64,000 nucleotides of DNA, taken from contig JAHDWK010000008.1 of assembly GCA_023382655.1 (NCBI GenBank), forward strand, positions 1 through 64,000, in the 5' to 3' direction. The position numbers were made by a program, and so were the translations under genes. Source of the stretch: Anaerolineae bacterium (lineage in GTDB: Bacteria; Chloroflexota; Anaerolineae; Promineifilales; Promineifilaceae). How positions within the stretch are numbered: position 1 is the first letter of the stretch; each line of letters begins with the position of its first letter. The notes beneath the pieces were generated by a model. The model worked only from the letters and a program-made list of their open reading frames with translations, was not told the DNA's origin and ran no database searches. Positions 57,003 to 64,000 of this stretch are shown here, piece after piece.

Positions 57003-59981
57003 TCATCTCATCACCCATAGCCGGTAAATAACCAGCCCGACCAGACCGCCGAGCAGGGTGGTGACCAGGCCAGACCAGGCGCCGAAGTTAATGAACACGG
57101 CCGTACCCGGCAAACCCAGGATCACATAGGTATACAATAATAACCCACCAACCAACCCCCACAAAGGCCAGCCTACCTGCTGCGTGGGTTCCAATTGCAG
57201 ACGGCGGCCGCCGACAACGGCCGTGACGGCAATACATACCAACCCAACCGTCATTGTTACCAACGTCAACAGTTCTGACAATTCAATCAGAATACCTGGC
57301 TCCTGGGTATCGTCTGGCGGCGGCGCGAGCGTCAGCATCAGCGTAGGCGTGGGTGAAGGCGTGGGTGTACTGGTAGGCGAAGGGGTAGATGTGGGCGTGG
57401 GGGTGTTGGTGGGAGCCGGCGTGGGATCAATGATGCGTACCTGGGCTTCCCCCCGGGCGTTATTGCTGACCGTAATATCCAATTCCTGTGAAATCAGCGC
57501 ATTCCCGGCTGTGACGCCAATGCGAAACGTGCCACCTTCTGTACGTGTTGCCAACACGTAGTCCCACTGTGCCAGCCCATTGCGCGTGGGTACTTCGGCC
57601 AGGATGCTGCGACCACCGCCTACGCGATCCCATTCAACAAAACGGACAATTGTGTTATCCGGCACCGGGTTGCCATTGCTATCCATGATCACACCGGCTT
57701 GCAGCCGCAATGAGTCACCCACCGAGACGGGCAATGGTTCTACCCCAGCAGCCGATTCGATGACCTGGTCATCGGCAATATAACGCAAGGGAATAATCTG
57801 GTTAGGGTCTGGTTGAGTGCGCGCCGTCACATTATAGCCGATGGCGTCTATATTCACCGGCGCTACACCACGCAGTGGTAGCTCTTGATACAAGGCGCGT
57901 ACCGAGGCGTCAATGGCGGCGGCTGTTTTGCTGAAAAGGCCGTAATATGCCGTAAGTTGGGTGATTTCGGTGGTATCCAGAAAACCAGGGGCGTTATAGG
58001 CAAAGACAATGAGACGATGATTACGCGCCAGATCGGGCCGTAGCGCCAAAAAATCACTGAGTGCCTGAGATTGCGCATCGTCGGCCAAAAGGGCAAAGAT
58101 GATCCAGTCGGCGGTGCGCAGCGATTCCTGTACCAGATAGCCGGGTGGTGGGGTGGCTGTGGGGTAAGGCACGGCCGTACCTGCTTCCGGCGTTAGTTCT
58201 TCTTCGGGAAAGTCAGGAGACAAAGTAGGCGTGATGGGCACGGCGTTATACACAATCGGCTCTGGACCGCTTGCCAGAAATGCGGCCAGATCGGCAAACG
58301 AGTAGCTGGTGATCTGTTCTGCCCGCGCCTGCCCGCTGGCTTGTGGCCCATAAAGCGCCAGAATGTGGTCTTCAATAGCTGTCAGGCCAATGGCAGGTTG
58401 GGGCGGGCAGACGGTACATTGTTGCGCCAACCGCATATCGGTGAAGATTACCAGTTGCTCATTGGGGGCGGGCGGGCGCAGCCGTTCCGCCAGCACATCG
58501 GCGCCAGGGGAGATAAGGGTGACGGCGTTTTGGACAACATCTACCATGGCCGGGTAGTGGGCGGTGTTGGCGGAAAAGGCGGTCTCCGCCAGTAGCACAT
58601 TTTCGGGCGTAAAGTTCCCGGCGTACAAACGGAGTTTTAACTGCAAGATGCGCAGCACGGCCGTGTCTACTTGAGCCTGAAAAGCTATATCGCTTTCATA
58701 CCGCTCCTGAAACCAACGGATAGCGTCTTGCATATTTGCCATCTGGGTCGCAAATGGCGCATCACCTAAAGCAAAATTATCCAGATACAACAGGTCATTA
58801 CCTGCCAGAAGGGCATCTTTGGCAATGACCCGGTGCGGAAATTCCTGAGCGGTATCATCATAAAAACGTTCAATGGCCCGCGCCCCCAGGCTATCAGACA
58901 CGATCACGCCGCCATTCTGCCGCCATCCGCTAAAACCTGGCTGCTGCATAAGCGTTGTCAATGCCTGTGGATCGAGACTCACCGGATTGGTGGCGGCGGT
59001 GATATTACCCTGAAAGCCCTGATAACGAATATGGGTAGCCAGCAGCCCATCTACGGTTTGGGCAGGACTGCCTGCGCCACCGGTGACGGCCACAAACGGC
59101 GCCAACTCCCCCTTTTCTAATTCGGCCAGCTCTTTTTGTACGGTCGGGATTTCTTCCTGCAAGGGACGGTCGCTGGCGCCAAAACCGGGGAAATGTTTGG
59201 CAATGACGGCGATACGGCCGTTGCTGCCTTGATGCACACCGGCCGTATACGCCTGCCCCATCAACCCCACCCAATAAGGGTCGCCTCCAAAGGAGCGCAC
59301 ACCCAAATTGTTACCGGTGGCAGCTGGTTTTTCCAGCACGTCCAACACCGGGCCGAGCAGCATATTAACGCCTATGCTGGCTAATTCTTGCCCTACCACC
59401 TGGCCTACAGCCTGAGCGTTGGTTGGTCGCCAGGTAGCGCCCACCGTCATATTACTGGGCGTTTCCGTCAGCCCGTTAAAGAGGTGCGTATATGGATAAC
59501 CATCCCCCTCCTGGTTGAGGGCAATGAGAAGAGGGATGCCGGTCATCTCATTGTTTTCGCCCAACAAATCAAGATCAACGGTAGCCGTGCCGGTAAAGGT
59601 AGGGGTGCCATACAAAACCAGCGATTGGAGCTGGTTGGTGAGGTTGGCTACCTGGGTGGGGGCGTCAGCGGGACGGCCATAACCGGTGATGTTATCATTC
59701 TCCCGGTTTAGCACCACGCCACCCACATGATAATTTAGCACCAGATCGGTGATGGCACTCTCTGGTAAAACCTGGTCGCCGGTAAATGTCACCAGAAAAA
59801 GCTGCCCCACCCGTTCGGCGGCGCTCATTTGCGACCAGAGGCGGACAGCTTCGGCCGCCGCGTCTGGGATGGGTGCGGGGGTAGCTTCCTGGCGTGGCGG
59901 ATTGGCAAATGTGGGAGCAGCCGGTGACGCCAGCAGGAGGACGGCCGTGACCAATAACAAAATAAACCAGAATCGTTTCAT
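57003..59981 (-). CDS. Membrane-anchored glycoside hydrolase family 3-like protein
   Basis: 992 residues from ATG at 59981. A signal peptide (FWFILLLVTAVLLLASPAAP) is followed by a GH3 barrel (about 45-420): AAERVGQLFLVTFTGDQV, RSFGGDPYWVGLMGQAYTAG and AVIAKHFPGFGASD, the KH(F)PG motif of beta-N-acetylhexosaminidases of the NagZ group. A second alpha/beta domain (about 480-720) and a beta-sandwich (about 740-860) follow, then a TPTP linker and a C-terminal part with three hydrophobic spans (TMTVGLVCIAVTAVVGG, WPLWGLVGGLLLYTYVILGL). The aspartate nucleophile region (VIVSDSLGARAIE) is present. It probably removes GlcNAc residues outside the cell. Confidence 0.82.
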   Translation of the reverse strand: MKRFWFILLLVTAVLLLASPAAPTFANPPRQEATPAPIPDAAAEAVRLWSQMSAAERVGQLFLVTFTGDQVLPESAITDLVLNYHVGGVVLNRENDNITGYGRPADAPTQVANLTNQLQSLVLYGTPTFTGTATVDLDLLGENNEMTGIPLLIALNQEGDGYPYTHLFNGLTETPSNMTVGATWRPTNAQAVGQVVGQELASIGVNMLLGPVLDVLEKPAATGNNLGVRSFGGDPYWVGLMGQAYTAGVHQGSNGRIAVIAKHFPGFGASDRPLQEEIPTVQKELAELEKGELAPFVAVTGGAGSPAQTVDGLLATHIRYQGFQGNITAATNPVSLDPQALTTLMQQPGFSGWRQNGGVIVSDSLGARAIERFYDDTAQEFPHRVIAKDALLAGNDLLYLDNFALGDAPFATQMANMQDAIRWFQERYESDIAFQAQVDTAVLRILQLKLRLYAGNFTPENVLLAETAFSANTAHYPAMVDVVQNAVTLISPGADVLAERLRPPAPNEQLVIFTDMRLAQQCTVCPPQPAIGLTAIEDHILALYGPQASGQARAEQITSYSFADLAAFLASGPEPIVYNAVPITPTLSPDFPEEELTPEAGTAVPYPTATPPPGYLVQESLRTADWIIFALLADDAQSQALSDFLALRPDLARNHRLIVFAYNAPGFLDTTEITQLTAYYGLFSKTAAAIDASVRALYQELPLRGVAPVNIDAIGYNVTARTQPDPNQIIPLRYIADDQVIESAAGVEPLPVSVGDSLRLQAGVIMDSNGNPVPDNTIVRFVEWDRVGGGRSILAEVPTRNGLAQWDYVLATRTEGGTFRIGVTAGNALISQELDITVSNNARGEAQVRIIDPTPAPTNTPTPTSTPSPTSTPTPSPTPTLMLTLAPPPDDTQEPGILIELSELLTLVTMTVGLVCIAVTAVVGGRRLQLEPTQQVGWPLWGLVGGLLLYTYVILGLPGTAVFINFGAWSGLVTTLLGGLVGLVIYRLWVMR

Positions 59982-60002
59982 CAACAACCTAGCGCCAAAA
60001 GA

Positions 60003-60055
60003 AGAAAGTAATTGGGTAAGCAGGTAATTGGGTAATTATCCAATTACATCATTAC
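60003..60055. repeat. GGTAATTGGG-word hairpin
   Basis: AAGTAATTGGGTAAG, CAGGTAATTGGGTAATT and ATCCAATTACATCATTACC: reiterated words that pair with each other, upstream of the GH3 gene. Confidence 0.75.
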
Positions 60056-60173
60056 CATATTTGGGAGCGGCTCCAGCGCCATACTCCAAACCAGAATTCC
60101 AGACATTCAGGGGCAAGCGGCGTTTTTATGCCCGGTCTGGTTTACCTGATGATGAGTTGGATTATAACGTAGA

Positions 60174-60201
60174 TTGTCATGCCTACCACCTGTGTTACAA
60201 T
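60174..60201 (+). promoter_or_regulatory. Promoter of the S41 protease genes
   Basis: TTGTCA (60174-60179), 16-base spacer, TACAAT (60196-60201). It would give a leader of about 120 bases that contains the hairpin at 60252-60283. Confidence 0.65.
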
Positions 60202-60251
60202 CCCGCGATTCTAAACTGGACACCTGTAAGAGAGCCATGAGGTTTGATATT

Positions 60252-60283
60252 GGCGATTAGAGATTGGGCAATTTCTAATCGCC
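60252..60283. repeat. GATTAGAGATTGGG-word hairpin
   Basis: GGCGATTAGA (60252-60261) and TCTAATCGCC (60274-60283) form a perfect 10-bp stem with 12-base loop; the flanking CGTCTCTAATCTCC pairs partly with it as well. It lies in the leader of the S41 protease gene. Confidence 0.8.
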
Positions 60284-60331
60284 CGTCTCTAATCTCCTGT
60301 CTTCACTCTCAACTCATTTCTGGATAATCGT

Positions 60332-61528
60332 ATGTCCGACCGGATACGCAATTTATTAGCTCTCGTGTTATTGATGTTACTGGCCGCCAGTGCTTTTGTA
60401 GCTGGATATTTCACCAACGATTTTGTGGAAATGCAGCGTGGCACACCGGTTGCCGAAACAACCGATGGTGACTTCCGACTGTTTTGGGAAGCATGGGGTT
60501 ATGTGGAATCCAGCTTTTTGGGGGAATTACCTTCTTCGCAGCAGGTGACCTATGCGGCCATCCGGGGAGCGATGGGACTGCTGAACGATCCCTACACCTT
60601 TTTTGTGGAACCGGTAGCGCGGGAACAGGAGCGCCAATCATTGCAGGGCACATACGGCGGCATTGGCGCTTCCCTGACCCGGCCAGAGGAAGGCGGCGAT
60701 ATTATCCTGGAGCCTATTCCGGGGAATCCGGCAGAGATAGCAGGTATTGAAATAGGGGATGTGCTGCTGGCGGTAGACGGCCGTGCCATTGCCCCCGACA
60801 TGACCGTCCAACAAGTAGCCGATCTGATCCGGGGTGAGAAAGGGACAGTGGTCGTCTTGACGGTTCGCCATGTGGGCGCGGCCAACTCCATTGATATTGA
60901 AGTGGAACGAGGTGACATTCTCATTCCCTCGGTGGCTTATCGCCTGCTGGCGGAAGATGAAACCATTGGCTACATTCAACTGACACGCTTCAGCGGCGAA
61001 AGCAAAAATGAAGTGGCGCAGGCAATTACCGATTTGCAGGCGCAAGGCGCCGAAAAGTTAATCCTGGATTTGCGCACTAATGGCGGTGGGTTGTTGGATG
61101 CGGCAGTGGAACTGGCCGACTTGTTTCTGACGGATGGGCCTATTTTATATCAGCAAACACGCGGTGAAGAGGAGAAGGTGTTTAATGCCACGGCCGATAC
61201 CTTAGCGCCGGACATCCCGTTGGTGATATTGGTGGATGGCGGCAGCGCCAGTTCGTCCGAGATTTTGGCCGGTGCGTTACAAGACCGGGAGCGGGCCATC
61301 CTGGTGGGCAGCGGCCCCACTTACGGCAAAGGGTCAGTCCAGTTGGTTTATGACTTGAGTGATGGTTCCTCAGTGCATGTGACCGCTTCCCGCTGGTTTA
61401 CGCCCAACCGCCACCAGCTTGACCAGCAAGGTTTACAACCGAATGTGCTGGTAACGGTGACCCAAGAGGATATTGATAACGGCCGTGACGCCGTGTTAAA
61501 CCAGGCCATTCAAGAATTACAAAAGTAA
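60332..61528 (+). CDS. S41-family C-terminal processing peptidase, paralogue 1
   Basis: 398 residues. A single N-terminal span (LLALVLLMLLAASAFVAGYF) anchors the protein outside the membrane. A helical N-terminal domain, a PDZ domain (about 105-190: YGGIGASLTRPEEGGDIILE, GIEIGDVLLAVDGRAI) and the tail-specific protease core with LRTNGGGLLDAAVELADLFL, the nucleophile Ser in DGGSASSSEILAGALQ and the Lys in YGKGSVQLVYDLSDGS. It degrades or trims envelope proteins from the C-terminus. It is followed after 13 bases by a second S41 gene, so the pair is co-transcribed from the promoter near 60174. Confidence 0.93.
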   Translation: MSDRIRNLLALVLLMLLAASAFVAGYFTNDFVEMQRGTPVAETTDGDFRLFWEAWGYVESSFLGELPSSQQVTYAAIRGAMGLLNDPYTFFVEPVAREQERQSLQGTYGGIGASLTRPEEGGDIILEPIPGNPAEIAGIEIGDVLLAVDGRAIAPDMTVQQVADLIRGEKGTVVVLTVRHVGAANSIDIEVERGDILIPSVAYRLLAEDETIGYIQLTRFSGESKNEVAQAITDLQAQGAEKLILDLRTNGGGLLDAAVELADLFLTDGPILYQQTRGEEEKVFNATADTLAPDIPLVILVDGGSASSSEILAGALQDRERAILVGSGPTYGKGSVQLVYDLSDGSSVHVTASRWFTPNRHQLDQQGLQPNVLVTVTQEDIDNGRDAVLNQAIQELQK

Positions 61529-61541
61529 AGGAATTAAACGC

Positions 61542-62909
61542 ATGTCTGTTGAACCAGAGAAAAAACAGGGCCACAAAACGCTCATTATCGTTCTGGTGGG
61601 GTTAGGGATTGTGTTGGCGTTGGGTTCAGCCGGGGGCGGGTATGTGGTTGGTCGGGCTTCGGCCACGCCGCAGACCATTACCGAAACCGTATTGGAGACA
61701 GTGACAGAAACGATCACCGAGACGGTGATGGAAACGGTGGAAGTGACCCGTGAAGTAGAGGTGACCCGCGAAGTGGCTGTGCCGGCGTCAGCCGATGGTG
61801 TAGCCGGTAGTACAGCGGAGGAAAGTGAGACAACGGCCGTGCCCCCCGGCAACCCCGAAGACATTACCTTCGACGTGTTTTATGAGGCCTGGCAGTTGGT
61901 GGAGCAACAATACGATGGCGATGTTCCGCCCAACGATGATGTGCTGTATGCGGCCATTGAAGGCTCGCTGGAAACATTGGGTGATGAATTTACCCGCTTC
62001 GTCCGGCCTGATGTGGCCGAACGACTGCGCCAGGATGCAGCCGGGGCGGTGGAAGGCATTGGCGCATTTGTACGCGAAAATGAAGAAGGGCAGTTTGAAA
62101 TTGTGCGCCCCATCCCCGGCCAACCGGCCGAACTGGCCGGACTGTTGCCCGGCGACATTATCATCGGCGTGGATGGGCAGTCCATGGAAGGCGTTTCATT
62201 TGACGAGGTGATTTTGTTGGTGCGTGGGCCACGGGGCACAGATGTCACGCTGCTGGTACAACGGGAAGGCGAAGAAGAGCCATTGGAATTTACCATCACC
62301 CGCGTCCGGTTTGAAATTCCTACAGTGGAATATGAGATGCTGGAAAATGGCATCGCCTACATTCACCTGCAAGAGTTTAACCAGACGGCCACGGAAAAAA
62401 TGCAAACCGCGTTAGAAGAGCTGCTGGCCCAAAATCCGCAGGCGCTCATTTTGGATTTGCGCGACAATCCCGGTGGTTTTCTCAACCAATCGGTGGCTGT
62501 AGCCGATCTGTTCCTGCCCACTAACGTCGTGTTATTTGAACGTAATCGCAACGGGCTAGACCAGACATTTAACGCCGACGATGGCGACATTGCCGAGACG
62601 ATTTCGCTGGTGGTGTTGGTGAATCCGGGCAGCGCCAGTGCTTCGGAAATTGTGGCCGGGGCGTTGCAGGATCACGGCCGTGCCATCCTCATCGGCGAAA
62701 CCACCTTCGGCAAAGGCTCAGTACAACAGGTTCATGAGTTGTCCGACGGTTCCGAAATGCGCGTCACCATTGCTCGTTGGTACACACCGGCCAACAACTC
62801 GATTGACAATGAAGGCGTCACCCCAGACATCGAAATCATCATGGAGTTCGGCGCTGAAGAAGATGTGCAGTTAGAGCGGGCCATTGAGTACGTCCTGACG
62901 GGAGAATAG
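61542..62909 (+). CDS. S41-family C-terminal processing peptidase, paralogue 2
   Basis: 455 residues. The membrane span (LIIVLVGLGIVLALGSAGGG) is followed by a Thr/Glu/Val stretch of about 45 residues made of repeats such as ETVTETITETVMETV, likely a rigid or coiled spacer. Then the same helical, PDZ (GIGAFVRENEEGQFEIVRPI, LLPGDIIIGVDGQSM) and S41 core domains as the upstream protein, with NPGSASASEIVAGALQ (Ser) and FGKGSVQQVHELSDGS (Lys). About half of the core is identical to paralogue 1, consistent with an old tandem duplication; the longer spacer places the active site farther from the membrane. Confidence 0.93.
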   Translation: MSVEPEKKQGHKTLIIVLVGLGIVLALGSAGGGYVVGRASATPQTITETVLETVTETITETVMETVEVTREVEVTREVAVPASADGVAGSTAEESETTAVPPGNPEDITFDVFYEAWQLVEQQYDGDVPPNDDVLYAAIEGSLETLGDEFTRFVRPDVAERLRQDAAGAVEGIGAFVRENEEGQFEIVRPIPGQPAELAGLLPGDIIIGVDGQSMEGVSFDEVILLVRGPRGTDVTLLVQREGEEEPLEFTITRVRFEIPTVEYEMLENGIAYIHLQEFNQTATEKMQTALEELLAQNPQALILDLRDNPGGFLNQSVAVADLFLPTNVVLFERNRNGLDQTFNADDGDIAETISLVVLVNPGSASASEIVAGALQDHGRAILIGETTFGKGSVQQVHELSDGSEMRVTIARWYTPANNSIDNEGVTPDIEIIMEFGAEEDVQLERAIEYVLTGE

Positions 62910-62911
62910 CT

Positions 62912-62972
62912 CGTAAACCGTAAATTGTAATCCGTGAGCCGACGGATTACGGCTCACGGATTACGGATTACG
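62912..62972. repeat. CGTAATCCG-word hairpin before smpB
   Basis: TCGTAAACCGTAAATTGTAA, TCCGTGAGCC on the left face GACGGATTACGGCTCACGG, ATTACGGATTACG on the right. The inner arms (CCGTGAGCCG / CGGCTCACGG) pair well. It ends four bases before the smpB start and leaves no Shine-Dalgarno. Confidence 0.85.
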
Positions 62973-62975
62973 AAT

Positions 62976-63440
62976 ATGAAGGTAGTCGGGAAGAAGATAG
63001 TAGCCCAAAACAAACGAGCCACGTTTGAATATGAACTGCTGACCAAATATGAAGCCGGGCTGGTGCTGCAAGGGACGGAGATCAAATCCATCCGCAACAG
63101 CCAGGTGAGCTTGCAGCGTAGTTATATTCAGGCACGAGACGGTGAGTTATGGCTGGTGGAGGCGCATATTGCCGAGTACAAACACGGCAACCGGGAAAAT
63201 CATGACCCGGTACGGCCACGCAAACTGCTGCTCAAACGGCGCGAAATCAACCACATTCTGGATGGTTTGCAGCAAAAGGGTCTTACCTGCGTGCCCACCA
63301 TGTTGTATCTGAAAGACGGCCGTGCCAAAGTCGAAATTGCCCTGGCGCGGGGTAAAAAATTGCATGACAAACGGGACTCGCTCGCCAAACGGGATACCGA
63401 ACGGCAGGTGGAACGCGCTCTTCGGGAAAAGTACGGTTGA
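62976..63440 (+). CDS. smpB: SsrA (tmRNA)-binding protein SmpB
   Basis: 154 residues from ATG at 62976; 14 further codons upstream come from the word repeat and are rejected. KIVAQNKRATFEYELLTKYE, GLVLQGTEIKSIRNSQVSLQ, YIQARDGELWLVEAHIAEYK and RPRKLLLKRREINHILDGLQ are the conserved OB-fold blocks, with the basic C-terminal tail KLHDKRDSLAKRDTERQVER. SmpB delivers tmRNA to stalled ribosomes. No tmRNA gene was recognised in the window. The hairpin directly upstream suggests unusual translation initiation. Confidence 0.96.
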   Translation: MKVVGKKIVAQNKRATFEYELLTKYEAGLVLQGTEIKSIRNSQVSLQRSYIQARDGELWLVEAHIAEYKHGNRENHDPVRPRKLLLKRREINHILDGLQQKGLTCVPTMLYLKDGRAKVEIALARGKKLHDKRDSLAKRDTERQVERALREKYG

Positions 63441-63445
63441 TGAAG

Positions 63446-63492
63446 AATGGGGATTAGAGATTGGGCAATCTCCCCATCTCCCAATCTTCCAA
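63446..63492. repeat. GATTAGAGATTGGG-word repeat after smpB
   Basis: GGGGATTAGAGATTGGGCAA is followed by TCTCCCCATCTCCCAATCTT; GGGGA/TCTCCCC and GATTGGG/CCCAATC can pair. Same word family as 60252-60283. Confidence 0.75.
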
Positions 63493-63498
63493 TTGTCA

Positions 63499-64000
63499 AT
63501 GCCTCCCTCTCCTGCCGCTCCGCTGACCATCATTGTGCCCACCCGCAATGAGACGGCCAACATCCACCCTTTGCTCAGCCGATTGGCGGCTGCTTTGAAA
63601 GAGATTCCCTTTACCGTCTTGTTTATAGACGACAGCACCGACAATACCGCTCAAGTTATCCGCGACACGGCCATGACCTTCCCCTTCCCCATCCAACTTA
63701 TTGCCCGCCCATTGGCGCAGCATAATGGATTGAGCGGCGCAGTGGTAGACGGTTTCCGCGCCGCTCAGGGGGAATGGTTGTGTGTCATGGACGCCGACTT
63801 GCAGCACCCACCGGAGATCATTCCTGTGCTGCTGGCGCGGGCGCAGGAGGCTGAGGCTGATGTGGTGGTGGGCAGCCGCAAAGCCGGGCGCTGGGGGCCG
63901 TTGGGTCTCAGTCGCAAACGCGCGCTGACTTCGCAGGCGCTGACCTTGCTGGCGCGCATCTGGTTTCCTCGCCTGCTCAAAAATGTTTCTGACCCATTAA
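63499..64000 (+). CDS. Family 2 glycosyltransferase, N-terminal part (runs off the window)
   Basis: At least 167 residues from ATG at 63499. LTIIVPTRNETANIHPLLSR is the nucleotide-binding start of GT-A family 2 enzymes, LFIDDSTDNTAQVIRD and CVMDADLQHPPEIIPVLL contain the DD and DxD-type motifs (DADLQHPPE), and VVVGSRKAGRWGPLGLSRKR resembles dolichol/polyprenol-phosphate mannosyltransferases. It would transfer a sugar to a polyprenyl phosphate or another membrane acceptor. The C-terminus is missing because of the window end, so membrane spans cannot be assessed. Confidence 0.88.
   Translation, partial: MPPSPAAPLTIIVPTRNETANIHPLLSRLAAALKEIPFTVLFIDDSTDNTAQVIRDTAMTFPFPIQLIARPLAQHNGLSGAVVDGFRAAQGEWLCVMDADLQHPPEIIPVLLARAQEAEADVVVGSRKAGRWGPLGLSRKRALTSQALTLLARIWFPRLLKNVSDPL

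Larger units (their letters stand above)
1..64000. repeat. Highly iterated palindrome ACGGCCGT, about 120 copies
   Basis: The octamer ACGGCCGT was found about 120 times by eye, roughly one per 530 bases, in genes on both strands and in gaps. At about 57 percent G+C a random 8-mer of this composition is expected one or two times. In coding sequence it appears as Thr-Ala-Val, as (Asp/Asn/Tyr/His)-Gly-Arg or as Arg-Pro depending on frame, so these tripeptides are enriched. It is comparable in density to HIP1 of cyanobacteria but has a different sequence. The longest stretch without a copy is about 44469-47907. The hand count may be off by several copies. Confidence 0.9.

Noticed and set aside
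1-64000. tRNA, rRNA or tmRNA genes
   Set aside because: No cloverleaf with a CCA-adjacent acceptor stem and no rRNA-like stretch was recognised by eye; a dedicated search could still find one.

Overview
The window reads as a bacterial chromosome segment, most likely from an uncultured member of Chloroflexota (Anaerolineae-like). That is an inference from gene content (TPR-CHAT protein with an ECF sigma factor, NBR1-Ig glycosidases, PII-like/CaCA pair, Uma2, DUF4258/YgiT, abundant T/P-rich lipoproteins), from a G+C of roughly 55-60 % and from Gram-positive-like and leaderless promoter layouts; no rRNA or tRNA gene was seen that could settle it. The DNA carries a strong private signature: the palindrome ACGGCCGT occurs about 120 times (hand count), where base composition predicts one or two.

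Layout. 0-0.9 kb: a decayed IS91-like element with a frameshifted tyrosine recombinase, abutting the first 30 codons of what looks like a restriction-modification gene. 0.9-5.8 kb: two secreted proteins, a CLCA/PKD-type metalloprotease and a 40-residue-repeat protein. 6-10 kb: a TPR-CHAT caspase-like protein convergent with an ECF sigma factor and a zinc-finger anti-sigma-like protein, then a cold-shock gene. 10.5-16 kb: prephenate dehydrogenase, a PII-like protein coupled to a CaCA exchanger, hydrolases and a methyltransferase. 16-22.6 kb: a sulfur-oxyanion cluster (two YeeE/YedE transporters, a heptaheme-cytochrome b fusion, an octaheme tetrathionate-reductase-type cytochrome, an ArsR regulator). 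22.6-30.2 kb: FHA protein with an effector-associated domain, a broken MmeI-type gene, a serine hydrolase, a relic of a second effector-associated domain and two NBR1-Ig glycosidases. 30.2-32.2 kb: DUF4258 toxin, YgiT-type antitoxin and RNA ligase RtcB in one overlapping operon. 33-38 kb: CapA and VanY lipoproteins, Lrp regulator, DMT exporter, universal stress protein. 38-44.3 kb: a sulfate ABC operon whose ATPase is fused to two Usp domains, plus a Na/Pi-type transporter. 44.5-49 kb: an accessory block of small stand-alone enzymes that lacks the ACGGCCGT signature inside its genes. 49-64 kb: two-component system, P450, Uma2, APH-like kinase, ABC exporter, GH3 protein, two S41 proteases, SmpB and the start of a GT2 glycosyltransferase.

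Almost every intergenic gap is filled with a hairpin made of short reiterated AT-rich words (such as CGTAATC, CCCAATTAC, CCCAATATCTC, CAGATT) or with a mobile 20-24 bp-stem palindrome. Several of these have changed the apparent ends of genes. The best candidates for undescribed biology are the CHAT/sigma/anti-sigma locus, the toxin-antitoxin-RtcB operon, a 32-nt element with compensating changes in its palindrome that occurs next to two effector-associated-domain loci, the CysA-Usp-Usp fusion and the genome-wide palindrome. All functional statements come from reading the sequence and family knowledge; no database search was run.
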